In this document: positions 22,577 through 32,200 of the stretch, piece after piece
Layout: each line of letters begins with the position of its first letter
Position numbering within the stretch: the stretch's first letter is position 1
Source: CAZKCI01 sp964584165
Lineage (GTDB): Bacteria > Auribacterota > Erginobacteria > Erginobacterales > CAZKCI01
NCBI GenBank assembly: GCA_964584165.1
Contig: CAZOYW010000028.1
Coordinates: 1-39,976, forward strand
Length of the DNA: 39,976 bases
Reading direction: 5' to 3'
Position numbers and translations under genes: made by a program
The notes under the pieces: model-generated
What the model saw: only the letters and a program-made list of their open reading frames with translations
Databases searched by the model: none
What the model was told of the DNA's origin: nothing

Positions 22577-22598
22577 GCGCGGACATGAATGTCCGCGC
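22577..22598. repeat. GCGGACMT palindrome, copy 3
   Basis: GCGCGGACAT and ATGTCCGCGC form a 10-bp stem with loop GA, followed by CTACG as in copy 1. A half copy (GTAGCCGCGG) follows near 22629. It lies 24 bp after the TPR lipoprotein stop. Confidence 0.75.
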
Positions 22599-22713
22599 CT
22601 ACGAACCACGGGCGGCGGACATCGCCCCCGTAGCCGCGGAGGTTTGATTCATCTCGATGCAAGTCTAGAAGCGATCATCCCGACCTAGGTCGGGGTAGGC
22701 CCGCGGGCCTCAT

Positions 22714-22749
22714 CGTCCATACCGTCCATCGCGTCCATGCCGTCCAAGC
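22714..22749. repeat. CGTCCATNC 9-bp tandem repeat, four units
   Basis: CGTCCATAC, CGTCCATCG, CGTCCATGC and CGTCCAAGC follow each other. Together with the palindrome at 22577 and the promoter at 22767 this accounts for most of the 291-bp intergenic region (22553-22843). Confidence 0.75.
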
Positions 22750-22766
22750 GCGCGCCGAAGAGACCA

Positions 22767-22795
22767 TTGGTCTTCGGCCGGCCGGATGGTAGACT
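22767..22795 (+). promoter_or_regulatory. Possible promoter of the cyclase gene
   Basis: TTGGTC (22767-22772), a 17-bp spacer and TAGACT (22790-22795) resemble a sigma-70 promoter; the -10 is followed by TCCCC as at the other promoters in this window. The leader would be about 40 bp. Confidence 0.4.
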
Positions 22796-22843
22796 TCCCC
22801 AACGACAGTCAGCCGCCCCAACCCCTCAACCGGAGGTGCTCGC

Positions 22844-23668
22844 ATGAAAAGCGAAGAGTTCCTGAAGTTCATGGACAAGGTCAAGGTCCACGACCTGACC
22901 CAGCCCCTCTCCATCCACACCCCGCCCTGGCCGAGCTATATGCCGCTCCAGCTCCAGTACTTCAAACGGATCGGCGGCTGCTTCGGCGGCGGCGCCGGGG
23001 CCAACGGCCAGGTCATCCAGACCTCCAACCACGTGGGCACCCACATGGACGGGGAGATCCACTTCTACGGCCACGGGCGGGCGATCGGCCAGGTTCCCCT
23101 TGAGGAGTGGATCGGTCCCGGCGTGGTGGTGGACATCTCCCAGGAGGTCTCCGACTACAGCATCTACTCCCCCGAGATGCTGATGAAGCACGCCGACATC
23201 CGGGAGGGCGACATCCTGATCATCAACACCGGCTACCACCGCTACGACTGGACCCACGCCGAGGCCGACGAAATCCGCTACATGATCATGCACCCCGGCC
23301 CCAGCCCCGACTTCGACAAGTGGTGCATGAAGATGAAGTTCAAGTGGATCGGTGTGGACTGCGGATCGGCCGACCACCCGATGAACACCATCATCCGCAC
23401 CTGGCAGCCCAAGCATTTCGCTTTAGCCGAGGAGAAGCTCCGGAAGACCTTCGGCAAGTCCTGGGACGAGATGTACCCGCCGGACTACTACTACCAGGTG
23501 ATGCACCTGAAGCTCTTCCCCAAGAAGATCGTCCACGCCGAGTGCCTGGGCGGGGACATCGACAAGTGCTCCAACGAGCGCCTCTGGATCGGGGCCTTCC
23601 CCTGGCGGGCGATCGAGATGGAGTCCTGCATCTGCCGGATCGTGGCGATGGAAGGGCCAAAAAAATAA
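22844..23668 (+). CDS. Cyclase/kynurenine formamidase-like metal-dependent hydrolase
   Basis: This 274-residue protein shows VHDLTQPLS and the metal motif H63-VGT-H67-M-D69-GEI-H73, the signature of the cyclase family (PF04199) to which kynurenine formamidase and isatin hydrolase belong. IGVDCGSADHP near 175 fits the second active-site segment. GGAGG lies seven bases before the ATG, the best ribosome site in the window. Members hydrolyse formyl or cyclic amides. Together with the amidohydrolase upstream it could form a two-step route for breaking down a cyclic amide, but a TPR gene and repeats separate them. Confidence 0.85.
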   Translation: MKSEEFLKFMDKVKVHDLTQPLSIHTPPWPSYMPLQLQYFKRIGGCFGGGAGANGQVIQTSNHVGTHMDGEIHFYGHGRAIGQVPLEEWIGPGVVVDISQEVSDYSIYSPEMLMKHADIREGDILIINTGYHRYDWTHAEADEIRYMIMHPGPSPDFDKWCMKMKFKWIGVDCGSADHPMNTIIRTWQPKHFALAEEKLRKTFGKSWDEMYPPDYYYQVMHLKLFPKKIVHAECLGGDIDKCSNERLWIGAFPWRAIEMESCICRIVAMEGPKK

Positions 23669-23995
23669 CCGCGAATCTCGCGAATCCGCGCGAATCATTG
23701 TGGGAGGGCCGTCCCCGGCCCGATCCATAGTCCAGGCCGGATCGCGGCCCCGAGTGGATTATTGGAATGCGGGGCCCCGATGCGATCGCGGCAAGAATGC
23801 CGCTCCCACGGGATCTACTCTTTCGCTGTCCCAACGAGTCTTTGTGGGAGAGGCGTCGAGCTTGTCCTGAGCGTAGTCGAAGGGCCCCGATCCATTCGGT
23901 TCGGCCCGGATCGCGTCCCCGATAGTCCCGATAATCTGCCGGGACTATCGGGGCAGGCAAGAATGCCGCTCCCACGGAGAAGTGGCTGGCGATCC
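23669..23995. repeat. Intergenic mosaic of dispersed repeats
   Basis: This 327-bp space has no gene I can support. It holds CGCGAATC-type repeats (23677-23696), GCAAGAATGCCGCTCCCACG twice (23791 and 23957), a GAGCTTGTCCTGAGCGTAG element (23858-23883) and a perfect 14-bp hairpin CCCCGATAGTCCCG...CGGGACTATCGGGG (23917-23953, loop 9). A frame open from 23762 into the downstream gene is only repeat-encoded. Confidence 0.7.
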
Positions 23996-25858
23996 ATGCG
24001 CACAGATCGTAACGCACCCGTCATTCTCCTGATCCTCCTCCTCGCCGCTATCGTCTACTCCCCCTCCTTCACCAACCGCTTCGTCTACGACGACGCGGTG
24101 ACGGTGGAGGAGAACCTCTTCATCCGGAACTGGGGAAACGCGCGGAGCATCTTCACCGCCGACTACTACGTCCGCGCCGAGGAGTATTCCTTCCGCCCCC
24201 TGGTCACGCTCACCTACTTCTGGGACTACTCCTTCTGGGGGATCAACCCCTGGGGCTACCACCTGACCGACCTCCTCCTCCATGCCTTTTCCGCCGCCGT
24301 CGTCTACCTTCTCGCCCTCCGCCTCCTCCGCCGCCGCCTCCCCGCCGCCGCCGCCGCCCTTCTCTTCGCCGTCCACCCCGCCCTGACCGAAGCGGTGGCC
24401 GGGATCTCCTTCCGCGAGGACCCGCTCTGCGCCCTTTTCTGCTTCTTGTCCCTTCTCTGCTACCTCCGCGCGGGAGACTGTCCACCCCCCAAGCGAAGGG
24501 ATCCCGCAAGTCCTTCGCCCGCGGGAGCGGGCGAAGGGCGATTCTACAAGTCCTTCGCCCGCGGAAGCGGGCGAAGGACGATACTACAAGCGCAGCGATA
24601 CTACATTTTCCTTTCCCTCGCTGCCTACGCCGCCGCCCTCCTCTCCAAGGAGATGGCCGTCGCCCTGCCCCTCGTCCTCCTCGCCTACGAGCTCATCCGC
24701 CGGCCGCGGCGGCGGTTCCTTCTCCGCCTCCTCCCCTTCTTCCTCGCCGCCGGGCTCTACGCCGTCCTCCGCTTCCAGATTCTCTTCCAGCAGGGGACGC
24801 TCCCCACCGCTCCCGAGTTCGGCGATCCCCTGGCCCGGATCGTCCTGGCCCTGAAAAGCTTCGGCCTCTATCTCCGTCTCGCCTTCTTCCCCCTGCGCCT
24901 CACCGTGGAGTATCCCGACCCCTTCCCCGGGTTGGTCTGGTCCGGACGCCTCGTCCTTCCCGCCCTCCTCGCCCTGGCCTTTTTCCTCAGGACCCTGACC
25001 GGGGGCGGGAGGGAGGCGAGGTTCGGCTCCGCCTTCTTTCTCCTCTCGCTCCTGCCCGTCCTCAACCTCGTCCCCTCCTCGCGGCTCGGCGCGGAGCGCT
25101 TCTTCTACCTGCCGGCCTTCGGTTTCTGCCTCTGGTCCGCCGCCGTCCTCTTCCCCCCCGGCGGCCGCGCCGCCGGGGTGAGGGTCGCCGCGCTCGGCGC
25201 CGTCCTCGTCCTATTCAGCCTTGAGGCCGCGAGCCGGAACCGGGAGTGGGAGGACAACCTGACCCTCTTCGAGCGGGCGGCGGCGGTCTCTCCGGACAGC
25301 TCCAAGGCGCGGCACGGGCTGGGGAACGAGTATTTCCGCCTCCGGCGGCTCCCGGAAGCGGAGCGGGAGCTTGCGGCGGCGATCGCGCTCTTCCCCCGCG
25401 AGCCGCTCTATCACAACAGCCTCGGCGTGGTCTACGGCGAGATGGGGGAATACGAGAAGTCGCTTAAGTCCTTTCAGGCCTCCGCCCGCCTCAACCCCGG
25501 CGATCCCCTGGTCCTGATGAACCTCTCCACCCTCTACCTCCGCCTGGGGAAACCGGAGGCGGCGGTCGAAGCGATCGAGCGGTTCATCGCCGCCCGCCCC
25601 TACGACGCCAAGGGCTACCTCAACCTGGGGGAGATCTACATCAGCCAAGAGGACTATCCGCGGGCGATCGCGGCCTACCGAGAGGCCCTGGCGCGCGACC
25701 GCTTCTCCGCCCTGGGGTGGTCTTCGCTCGGCTACTGCCACTACCGGATGAAGGATTACCCCTCCGCCCGCCAAGCCTGGGAGACGGCGCGGCGGTTGGA
25801 TCCGGGGAACCTCGACATCCGCCGCAATTTAGACGCCCTCCGCCGCCAGGGGTTCTGA
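23996..25858 (+). CDS. TMTC-like GT-C membrane protein with C-terminal TPR repeats (paralogue C)
   Basis: This is a 620-residue protein from the ATG at 23996 (MRTDRNAPVILLILLL), matching the paralogues; upstream codons are repeat sequence. NRFVYDDAVTVEEN carries the acidic GT-C pair. Around ten membrane segments are followed by about five TPRs to the end. Between two membrane segments, residues about 162-202 are encoded by two tandem copies of a 40-bp palindromic repeat (24508-24587), absent from paralogues A and B; the frame is kept although 40 is not divisible by three. It is probably a lipid-linked sugar transferase. The stop lies two bases before an assembly gap. Confidence 0.85.
   Translation: MRTDRNAPVILLILLLAAIVYSPSFTNRFVYDDAVTVEENLFIRNWGNARSIFTADYYVRAEEYSFRPLVTLTYFWDYSFWGINPWGYHLTDLLLHAFSAAVVYLLALRLLRRRLPAAAAALLFAVHPALTEAVAGISFREDPLCALFCFLSLLCYLRAGDCPPPKRRDPASPSPAGAGEGRFYKSFARGSGRRTILQAQRYYIFLSLAAYAAALLSKEMAVALPLVLLAYELIRRPRRRFLLRLLPFFLAAGLYAVLRFQILFQQGTLPTAPEFGDPLARIVLALKSFGLYLRLAFFPLRLTVEYPDPFPGLVWSGRLVLPALLALAFFLRTLTGGGREARFGSAFFLLSLLPVLNLVPSSRLGAERFFYLPAFGFCLWSAAVLFPPGGRAAGVRVAALGAVLVLFSLEAASRNREWEDNLTLFERAAAVSPDSSKARHGLGNEYFRLRRLPEAERELAAAIALFPREPLYHNSLGVVYGEMGEYEKSLKSFQASARLNPGDPLVLMNLSTLYLRLGKPEAAVEAIERFIAARPYDAKGYLNLGEIYISQEDYPRAIAAYREALARDRFSALGWSSLGYCHYRMKDYPSARQAWETARRLDPGNLDIRRNLDALRRQGF
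24508..24587. repeat. Tandem 40-bp palindromic repeat inside the paralogue C coding region
   Basis: Each unit holds CCTTCGCCCGC and GCGGGCGAAGG as perfect 11-bp arms (24512-24537 and 24552-24577, loops GGGA and GGAA), linked by CGATWCTACAAG. A third partial CGATACTACA follows at 24596. The units are read in two different frames within the gene. Confidence 0.85.
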
Positions 25859-25859
25859 T

Positions 25860-25959
25860 NNNNNNNNNNNNNNNNNNNNNNNNNNNNNNNNNNNNNNNNN
25901 NNNNNNNNNNNNNNNNNNNNNNNNNNNNNNNNNNNNNNNNNNNNNNNNNNNNNNNNNNN
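25860..25959. other. Assembly gap (100 N)
   Basis: Exactly 100 N of unknown true length, placed between the ends of two convergent genes. It removes the last codons of the minus-strand SPASM protein gene. Confidence 0.97.
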
Positions 25960-27251
25960 CCTTTCCACGCCACGCCGATCCGGCGGAGGTCGTCGTTGCC
26001 GAGTGCCTCGCGGGGGACGATCTCCCGACCGGCGACGAGCTTCACCACGACCTCCTCTCCCGCGCCCGCGGGGAGCGGGAAGGCGAGAAGACGGTCGCCG
26101 GGGCGGCGGAGGCGGAACTCCCCCGCCTTCTCCCCGTCGATGAAAACCTCCCCGTCCTGCGCGAGCTTGCGCGAAGGGAGATGGAGCACCAGCTTGAGCT
26201 TCTTCCCGCCCGTGTTCTGGAGCAGAAAGATCCCCTCCCTGCGCGACCAGCGATAAGGTCTTCCCTCTTCCCTCTCGTGCCAGCCGATCCCGAGCTGGAC
26301 GCCGAAGCGGTCGTTCACGCCCGTCCAGACCCAGCCGGCTGGCGCGAAGGGGCGAAACCAGGGCCGGAAGAGGCAGGACCGGCATTCTTCGTGGGGGTAG
26401 GGCGAGAGGAGGCGGCGGCGGAAATCCTGGTACTCCGGACCGTTCCAGATCGAGTCAAGATCGCGGTTTTTCAAGCTCCCCAGGGCCCGGCGGGAGACGG
26501 GGCAGGGCCTGACTTCTCCCCGGCGGGACAGGTAGGTCCAGGACCACGGGAAGAGGCAGTCCTTTCTCGCCGCCTCGCCCCCGGAGAGGCCGACAGAGGA
26601 GGCGAAGGGAGGGGGCGCCATCTCCCGGGACAACAGCCTCTTCACCCGTCCCTTGATCCGGGCCAGCGGGCTTCCGGGGGAAGGGGCCCCGCGAGCGCAC
26701 CCCGGCGCCTTCTCCGGGACAAGATTCCTTCCGGATGCCCCCAGGACCTCCGCGATGCCGAGCTCGACCGCCCGGTCCACGATCCCGGCCTGGCGAGCCA
26801 GGCGCGGATCGATCCGGCTGAGATCGAGACGGAGGAAAGGGAGGGGGCGGGAAGAGCGAGCCTTGAATTCCCCGATTTCGACCGTTCGTTCGCGCAAGCC
26901 GGCCCAGAAACTCTCCCCGGCCTCCCCCGCCGGGGGGAGGCGGTCGAGGACGATGGAGAGCCGGTGCAGCCTCCCCTCGACCAAAGCGCCCAGGCGGGAG
27001 GTCGAGAGAACGGAGGGAGGGAGGTTGAGGGCGGCCGCCATCCCCCAGGAATCGATCCGGGAGAGGAGCGGGGCGAGGGGGCGGGAGAAAAGCCACTCGG
27101 GATCGGCCAAGAGCTGGACCTCCCAGAGGCGGCCGGCCAGCTCCTCCAGCGCGCGCGGGAGGCCGGTGGCGTCCGCCGGGAGCTCGCTCGGAAGCTCCAC
27201 CATCGCGGAGAGGGGCAAGGGGAGAGGGGAACTATCCAGGAGCTTGGGCAT
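25960..27251 (-). CDS. SPASM-domain protein with degenerate radical SAM barrel (3' end in gap)
   Basis: About 430 residues are visible. C232, C250, C290 and C293 in CLFPWSWTYLSRRGEVRPCP...EECRSC form a SPASM cluster site with the usual SLKNRDLDSIWNGPEY between. Residues 1-180 look like a radical SAM barrel remnant (WGMAAALNLPPSVLS, RLSIVLDRLP) but contain no cysteine before C185, so the CxxxCxxC cluster motif is missing. Residues 310-430 form a beta-rich domain (GIFLLQNTGGKKLKLVLHLP) like those on sugar-modifying enzymes. The gene starts 12 bp after the GT-C gene stop, as an operon. It may be an electron-transfer or binding partner of an active radical SAM enzyme. Confidence 0.75.
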
Positions 27252-27263
27252 GAGTTTCCCGGA

Positions 27264-28967
27264 TCAATCGGCGGCGCGGCGCGCGGCGAGGGGTTCCACT
27301 TGCACCACCTCGTATATCGACCGTGTCTGCGGAACGGAAGGGAGGCTCACTTTGACCGCTCTGTATCCGCACACGCCCAGCGCCTCGTGAAATGCTTCCT
27401 TGACACAGGCGAATTGGGCCTCTTCCAGTCCGGGCGCGAAAAAGAGGTAGTAGGCGTCGGGCAGAAGGAACAAATCCCGGAGATTCTGGAGGGACCCCGG
27501 ATCGCCGGGGCGCAGATCTAGCCTCTCCTCCAACCGCACCTCTCCCCGCAACAGGAAGCCCAGGTTTGAATACAGGCCCCAGTCCAGGCAGACCGCGGTC
27601 GCTGAGGGGCGAGATCGGAGGAAATCGGCCAGGAGGTCGACTTGCCGCGACCAATGCCGGTCCACCCGGTCGGCGGCGATCTCCCGGTGAAACTCGAAGA
27701 GTCCTCTCAGATTGCTGAACACGGTCAGGCCGATCGCGACGGAGAGCGCGGCCGTTGCGGCGAGGGCGAGCGGCCCTCGCCGGGAAAACGCGCGTGAAAT
27801 TGCACCGGTGAAGACTGCGGCGACGAAGATGTGCGGAAACGGATAGATCATGAAGAAATGATTGCTGAAACGCGCATGGGGCGTCGCCACCAGCGCGATG
27901 AGGATCACGGCCATGATCACGGCTATAAACGTCACCCTCCGGAGGTTGAGAATCTCCGACCGGCGCGGCGAGACGAGAATGATCAGGAGGATGGCCCAGG
28001 CTAGCGCCAGTACGAACGGGAACCAGGAGGTCGCCACGTGCCTTCCCAGTATCCACCCCAGCTCGTCCCTTCCGCTCAGAGTTCGCTCCGCCAGGTCCGC
28101 GATCTTGCGCAGGTTCGACGCGGGATCGGCGCTCACCTCGCCGAAGACGGTCGACTTTTTCGATACCGACTCCCCCCAGAGTTGGCGGAAGGCGGATGGA
28201 AAAGCGGCGTGAAAATAGAAAAAGGGGGCGGCGGCGATCAGGAAAGAGAGGGCCGCGCCGAAGGTCGCGGGCCGCCGGAGGCGGACGAGGAGAACCTTCC
28301 CCCCGGCCAGAAGCGAGGCGATCGAGAGCGCGGCGATGAAATGCAGGAAATTCAACTTGTCGGAAAGGCCCAGCCCAAGCATAAACGCCCCCGCCACCAG
28401 CGGCCACGCCTTCTTTCCCTGCCACCAGAGCAGGAACAAGAACAGAGCCCCGGTCTTGCACACGGTCATGATCGCCGTCGGACCCCGGTCGGTCCGGTTC
28501 AAAATGACGTAGGTGATGTCGGTCGCCAGCAAGCTGACGGCGAAAAAAGCGGCCAGACCGCCGAAAAATCTTTTCACGAAAAAGTAGGTCAGGAGGAGAC
28601 CGCCTAAACCGAGAAGAGAGGTGATGACCCGAACGGTCGCGGCGCGGATGGGAAGGAAGCGAAAAACGGCGGCGAAGAGATACGTTTTGATCGGGCCGGT
28701 ATAGACATACCTCATCAGCGGCAGTCGGCGGCCGGCGACATCGAGGGTGACATACCTTGAAGGCAAGGTGTGGGGTCCTCCCTTGCCGGACAGCGTGACG
28801 CTATCGGTGAGATCGATGCATTCATCGTAAAACAACCCCGGCGAGGAGAGATTCCAAAACGTGACGCAGAGATAGATGGCCAGGGGGGCCGCGACCGGCG
28901 GAAGAAACCTCAATCTGCATGACCGGCCGGGACGGCCGGGAGGCGCGGTTGGCGGCGGCGGCTTCAT
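27264..28967 (-). CDS. GT-C/PMT-family membrane glycosyltransferase
   Basis: This is a 567-residue protein from the ATG at 28967; the frame is open to 29114, with an alternative ATG at 29060, and no start has a clear Shine-Dalgarno. A first membrane segment is followed by the loop SSPGLFYDECIDLTD, whose Asp-Glu pair fits the catalytic acid pair of GT-C enzymes such as ArnT and PMT. About ten further segments follow (LFLFLLWWQGK, VTFIAVIMAVILIALVA), then a soluble C-terminal domain of about 170 residues. It uses a lipid-phosphate sugar donor, by family analogy. It is cotranscribed with the degenerate SPASM protein and divergent from the giant secreted protein. Confidence 0.82.
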   Translation of the reverse strand: MKPPPPTAPPGRPGRSCRLRFLPPVAAPLAIYLCVTFWNLSSPGLFYDECIDLTDSVTLSGKGGPHTLPSRYVTLDVAGRRLPLMRYVYTGPIKTYLFAAVFRFLPIRAATVRVITSLLGLGGLLLTYFFVKRFFGGLAAFFAVSLLATDITYVILNRTDRGPTAIMTVCKTGALFLFLLWWQGKKAWPLVAGAFMLGLGLSDKLNFLHFIAALSIASLLAGGKVLLVRLRRPATFGAALSFLIAAAPFFYFHAAFPSAFRQLWGESVSKKSTVFGEVSADPASNLRKIADLAERTLSGRDELGWILGRHVATSWFPFVLALAWAILLIILVSPRRSEILNLRRVTFIAVIMAVILIALVATPHARFSNHFFMIYPFPHIFVAAVFTGAISRAFSRRGPLALAATAALSVAIGLTVFSNLRGLFEFHREIAADRVDRHWSRQVDLLADFLRSRPSATAVCLDWGLYSNLGFLLRGEVRLEERLDLRPGDPGSLQNLRDLFLLPDAYYLFFAPGLEEAQFACVKEAFHEALGVCGYRAVKVSLPSVPQTRSIYEVVQVEPLAARRAAD

Positions 28968-29243
28968 CGCTCTCGGCAGCGCGGGACGCGCTTGGATCCG
29001 GACAAGTGTATCTCTTGATCGCCCCGTTGCCAATGCCGGAGACAGCGGAGGCGACGACATCTCAATGAGCAAAACCGTTGCGGGGAAGAAACGGCGTTTG
29101 CTCGCCGCCTGCATTCATGGTAAGCTGAATTTGAGAACGCAAATGGTATCGGCTTCCGACATTAACCCATTGCAGCGGAAGAGGCCGCGACGAACTATCC
29201 GGCGGGCTTCTCCCAGCCGACACGACGGCGGGGCGATGAACGG
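28968..29243. other. Divergent intergenic region, no certain element
   Basis: This 276-bp stretch separates the GT-C gene from the giant secreted-protein gene. Base composition is less GC-rich near 29120-29175 (CATTCATGGTAAGCTGAATTT), where promoters for both directions are likely, but I could not fix a convincing -35/-10 pair. Part of it may instead be an N-terminal extension of the GT-C gene. Confidence 0.4.
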
Positions 29244-32200
29244 ATGAAATGTTTCGCACAGGCGATTCTTCTACTGGGGTTAGGCGCCGGGAACCTCTGG
29301 GGGCAGACCTACGGCGTCCCCGCGACCGGGCAGACCTCGATCTACCACGCCTCCGCTCCCAACGATCCCGGCGACGATGGGGTCATCCGGGCCGGATACC
29401 CCCTGACCGGGATCCGTTTCAGCGCCGAGGCGCAAACGGTGACGGACGCCGGCACCGGCCTGATGTGGCAAAAATCCGACAGTTCCGACCAGACCATTGG
29501 ATCTCTCGGCGGAAAACTCACCTGGGATCAGGCGTTCCAATACGTGTCGGCGATGAACGTCCAGAAGCTCGGGGGATATTCCGATTGGCGGGTCCCCAAC
29601 GCCAAGGAGCTCCTCTCCATCGCCAACCTGGGCACTTTCTTCCCGGCGACCTATACGATCTTTCCCAACCACAAATCGGATTATTACTGGACAGGCAGCT
29701 CCTGGCCCCCCGGGGAATTGACGCTCGCCGCCGTCATGCATTTCACCGACGGCATCGTCAACTGGAACGCCTCGAGCTCGGACCTCTGTTACGTCAAAGC
29801 CACCCGTTCGGCCCACGCCACCCCCGGCGTGCGGGGGTTCCCCAAAACCGGCCAGGAGCAGAGCCGGCGGACCGGCGACGACGGGGACCTCCAGGCCGGC
29901 TATCCCACAACCGGCGAAAACTTCGCGGACAACGGGGACGGGACCGTCACTCAGAAGGCCACCGATCTCGTCTGGCAGAAGTCCGACAGCGGTTTCCAGG
30001 CGCTGGGCAGCCACAGCGGCGCCCTCAGCTGGGAGGACGCCTTCGCCTATGTCGCCGAGATGAACCAGGCCGGGTTTGCGGGTCATTCCGACTGGAGATT
30101 GCCCAACTACTTTGAGCTTTACGGGATGATCGACCTGGGGGAAAAATTCCCCGTTTTCGATCCGATCTTCAAATCCTCCTCCCATACCGGACGCTACTGG
30201 GCGTCGAGCACCTCGTTCAACGGGCACCAGGGGTGGACGGTGGAGGGGAACGCCGGCATCGGATCTTTCCAGCCCAAGGAAGACCTATACTACGTACGCG
30301 CGGTCCGCGGGGGGGGGTGCGCTCCCGCCCCCACTCCTCCTCTCTACCCCACGCCGACACCGGATCCCGCGACTCTCCGGGGGCTCCCCAAGTCCGGGCA
30401 GACGGCGAGCTACCACGCCGGGGGAGGGCTCGACCGGGGGGACGACGGAGCGGTCCAGGCCGGCTATCCCATGAACGGAAACCGGTTCCAGTCCAACTCC
30501 AACGGGACGGTCACCGACTACGCCACCGGCCTCATGTGGGCCGATGCCTCTTCCGGGCTCCTCAGCTGGGAACAGGGCTTCGCCTACATCGCCAACCTGA
30601 ACAATTCCGGATACGCCGGTTACGGCGACTGGCGGATGCCCAACTTCAAGGAGATCTACTCCATCGTCAACCACGGCGCGGCGCAGCCGTCGGCTTACCC
30701 CGGCTTCAACGGCACCAACTGGACGCAAACGAACATCGGTTACTGGGGAAGCACCTCCTACGCGGACATGCCCAACGGCTGGAAAATCTTTCAGGTCGAT
30801 TTCCGGGAAGGCTACATGATCGAGGCCTTCATGCCCGACAGCCCCTCGGGGTTCGTCCGGGCGGTCCGCTCCCTCGCTCCCCCCTGTGGCCAGTTCGGTT
30901 TTCCCAAGAGCGGGCAGACCGTGGTCCACCACTGGCCCAACCTTCCCAACGACCGGGGGGACGACGGGGCGGTCCAGTCCGGCTATCCGGTCGGCGGGCA
31001 GCGCTTCGTCGACCTCGGCGATGACACCATTCGGGACAACGCCACCGGGCTGGTCTGGCAAAAGACCGACAGCGTTCTCCACCAGGTCGGAACATACAAG
31101 AACACAATGAAATGGGAGGACGCCTTCGCCTATGTCCGGGGGCTGAACCAGGAGAACTACGCCGGCCACTCCGAGTGGCGGCTCCCGAACATCGTGGAAC
31201 TCCTGACCCTGGCCGATTACAGCCAGTTTTCCCCCGCCCTTGATCCGCTTTTTATCAATTTCACCCGGACCAGCTGGTATTGGACGAGCACCACCAGGCA
31301 GGCAGCCTCCACCGACGCCTGGGTGGTGCACATGGGCAACTGCTTCAACACCTTCCGCCCCAAGTGCGATTTCTATTACGTCCGGGCGGTGCGCGGCGGA
31401 CCGGGAACCCTCGTCGCTCCCACGCCGGTGAGCCCGAGCCCCACGCCGAACGGCTATCATTCCCCAAGTCCCACCCCCGCTCTAGGCGCGACCCCAACTC
31501 CGCCGCCGCACGCTCCCACGCCTCCGAGCCACCCCTATTATGGACTGCCCAAGACGGGGCAGACGGACAAGTATCACTGGTGGGGGAATTTCGACATGGG
31601 GGACGATGGCTGCGTCCAGGCCGGCTATCCGGTGGACCATGAGCGATTCACCGTCACCGGCTGGGGAACGGTTATCGATTGGGCCGCCGGACTGATGTGG
31701 CAGCAGAACGACAGTTATCATCAATCCTTCGGCGGGCTGAGCGGACCCGTGACCTGGGATGACGCCTTCGCCTATGTCAAGGCCATGAACCTATCCCGTT
31801 TCGCGGGCTACTCCGATTGGCGCCTTCCTAACTGCCTGGAGCTATTGGCGACGCGCGATTTGGGCAAGATCTTCGGCGTCCAGGATGTCTTCCAGGAGAC
31901 CACGACCGAAGACGAGGATTTCTGGACCAGCTCCTGCGCGCCGAACGGGGGGGAGGACGCCAACATCTTCTACCTGGGCTATAAGTTCGGCCACCTCCTC
32001 ACCAAAAACATCGGCCAATCCCCTTCGCCGCGCTGCCTGGTGCGGGCGGTGCGGTCCTTCTACGCCGGGAGCGGTCCGGAAGGCTTTCCCCGGACCGGGC
32101 AGACCGCGATCGTCCATCCCGCCGGCTCCGGGGACTTGGGGGACGACGGGGCCGCCCGGGCCGGCTATCCCCGTTCCGAACCGCGTTTCACCGATAACGG

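Noticed and set aside
23762..23995. N-terminal extension of GT-C/TPR paralogue C
   Set aside because: The codons are made of dispersed intergenic repeats and the two paralogues start at the hydrophobic segment.
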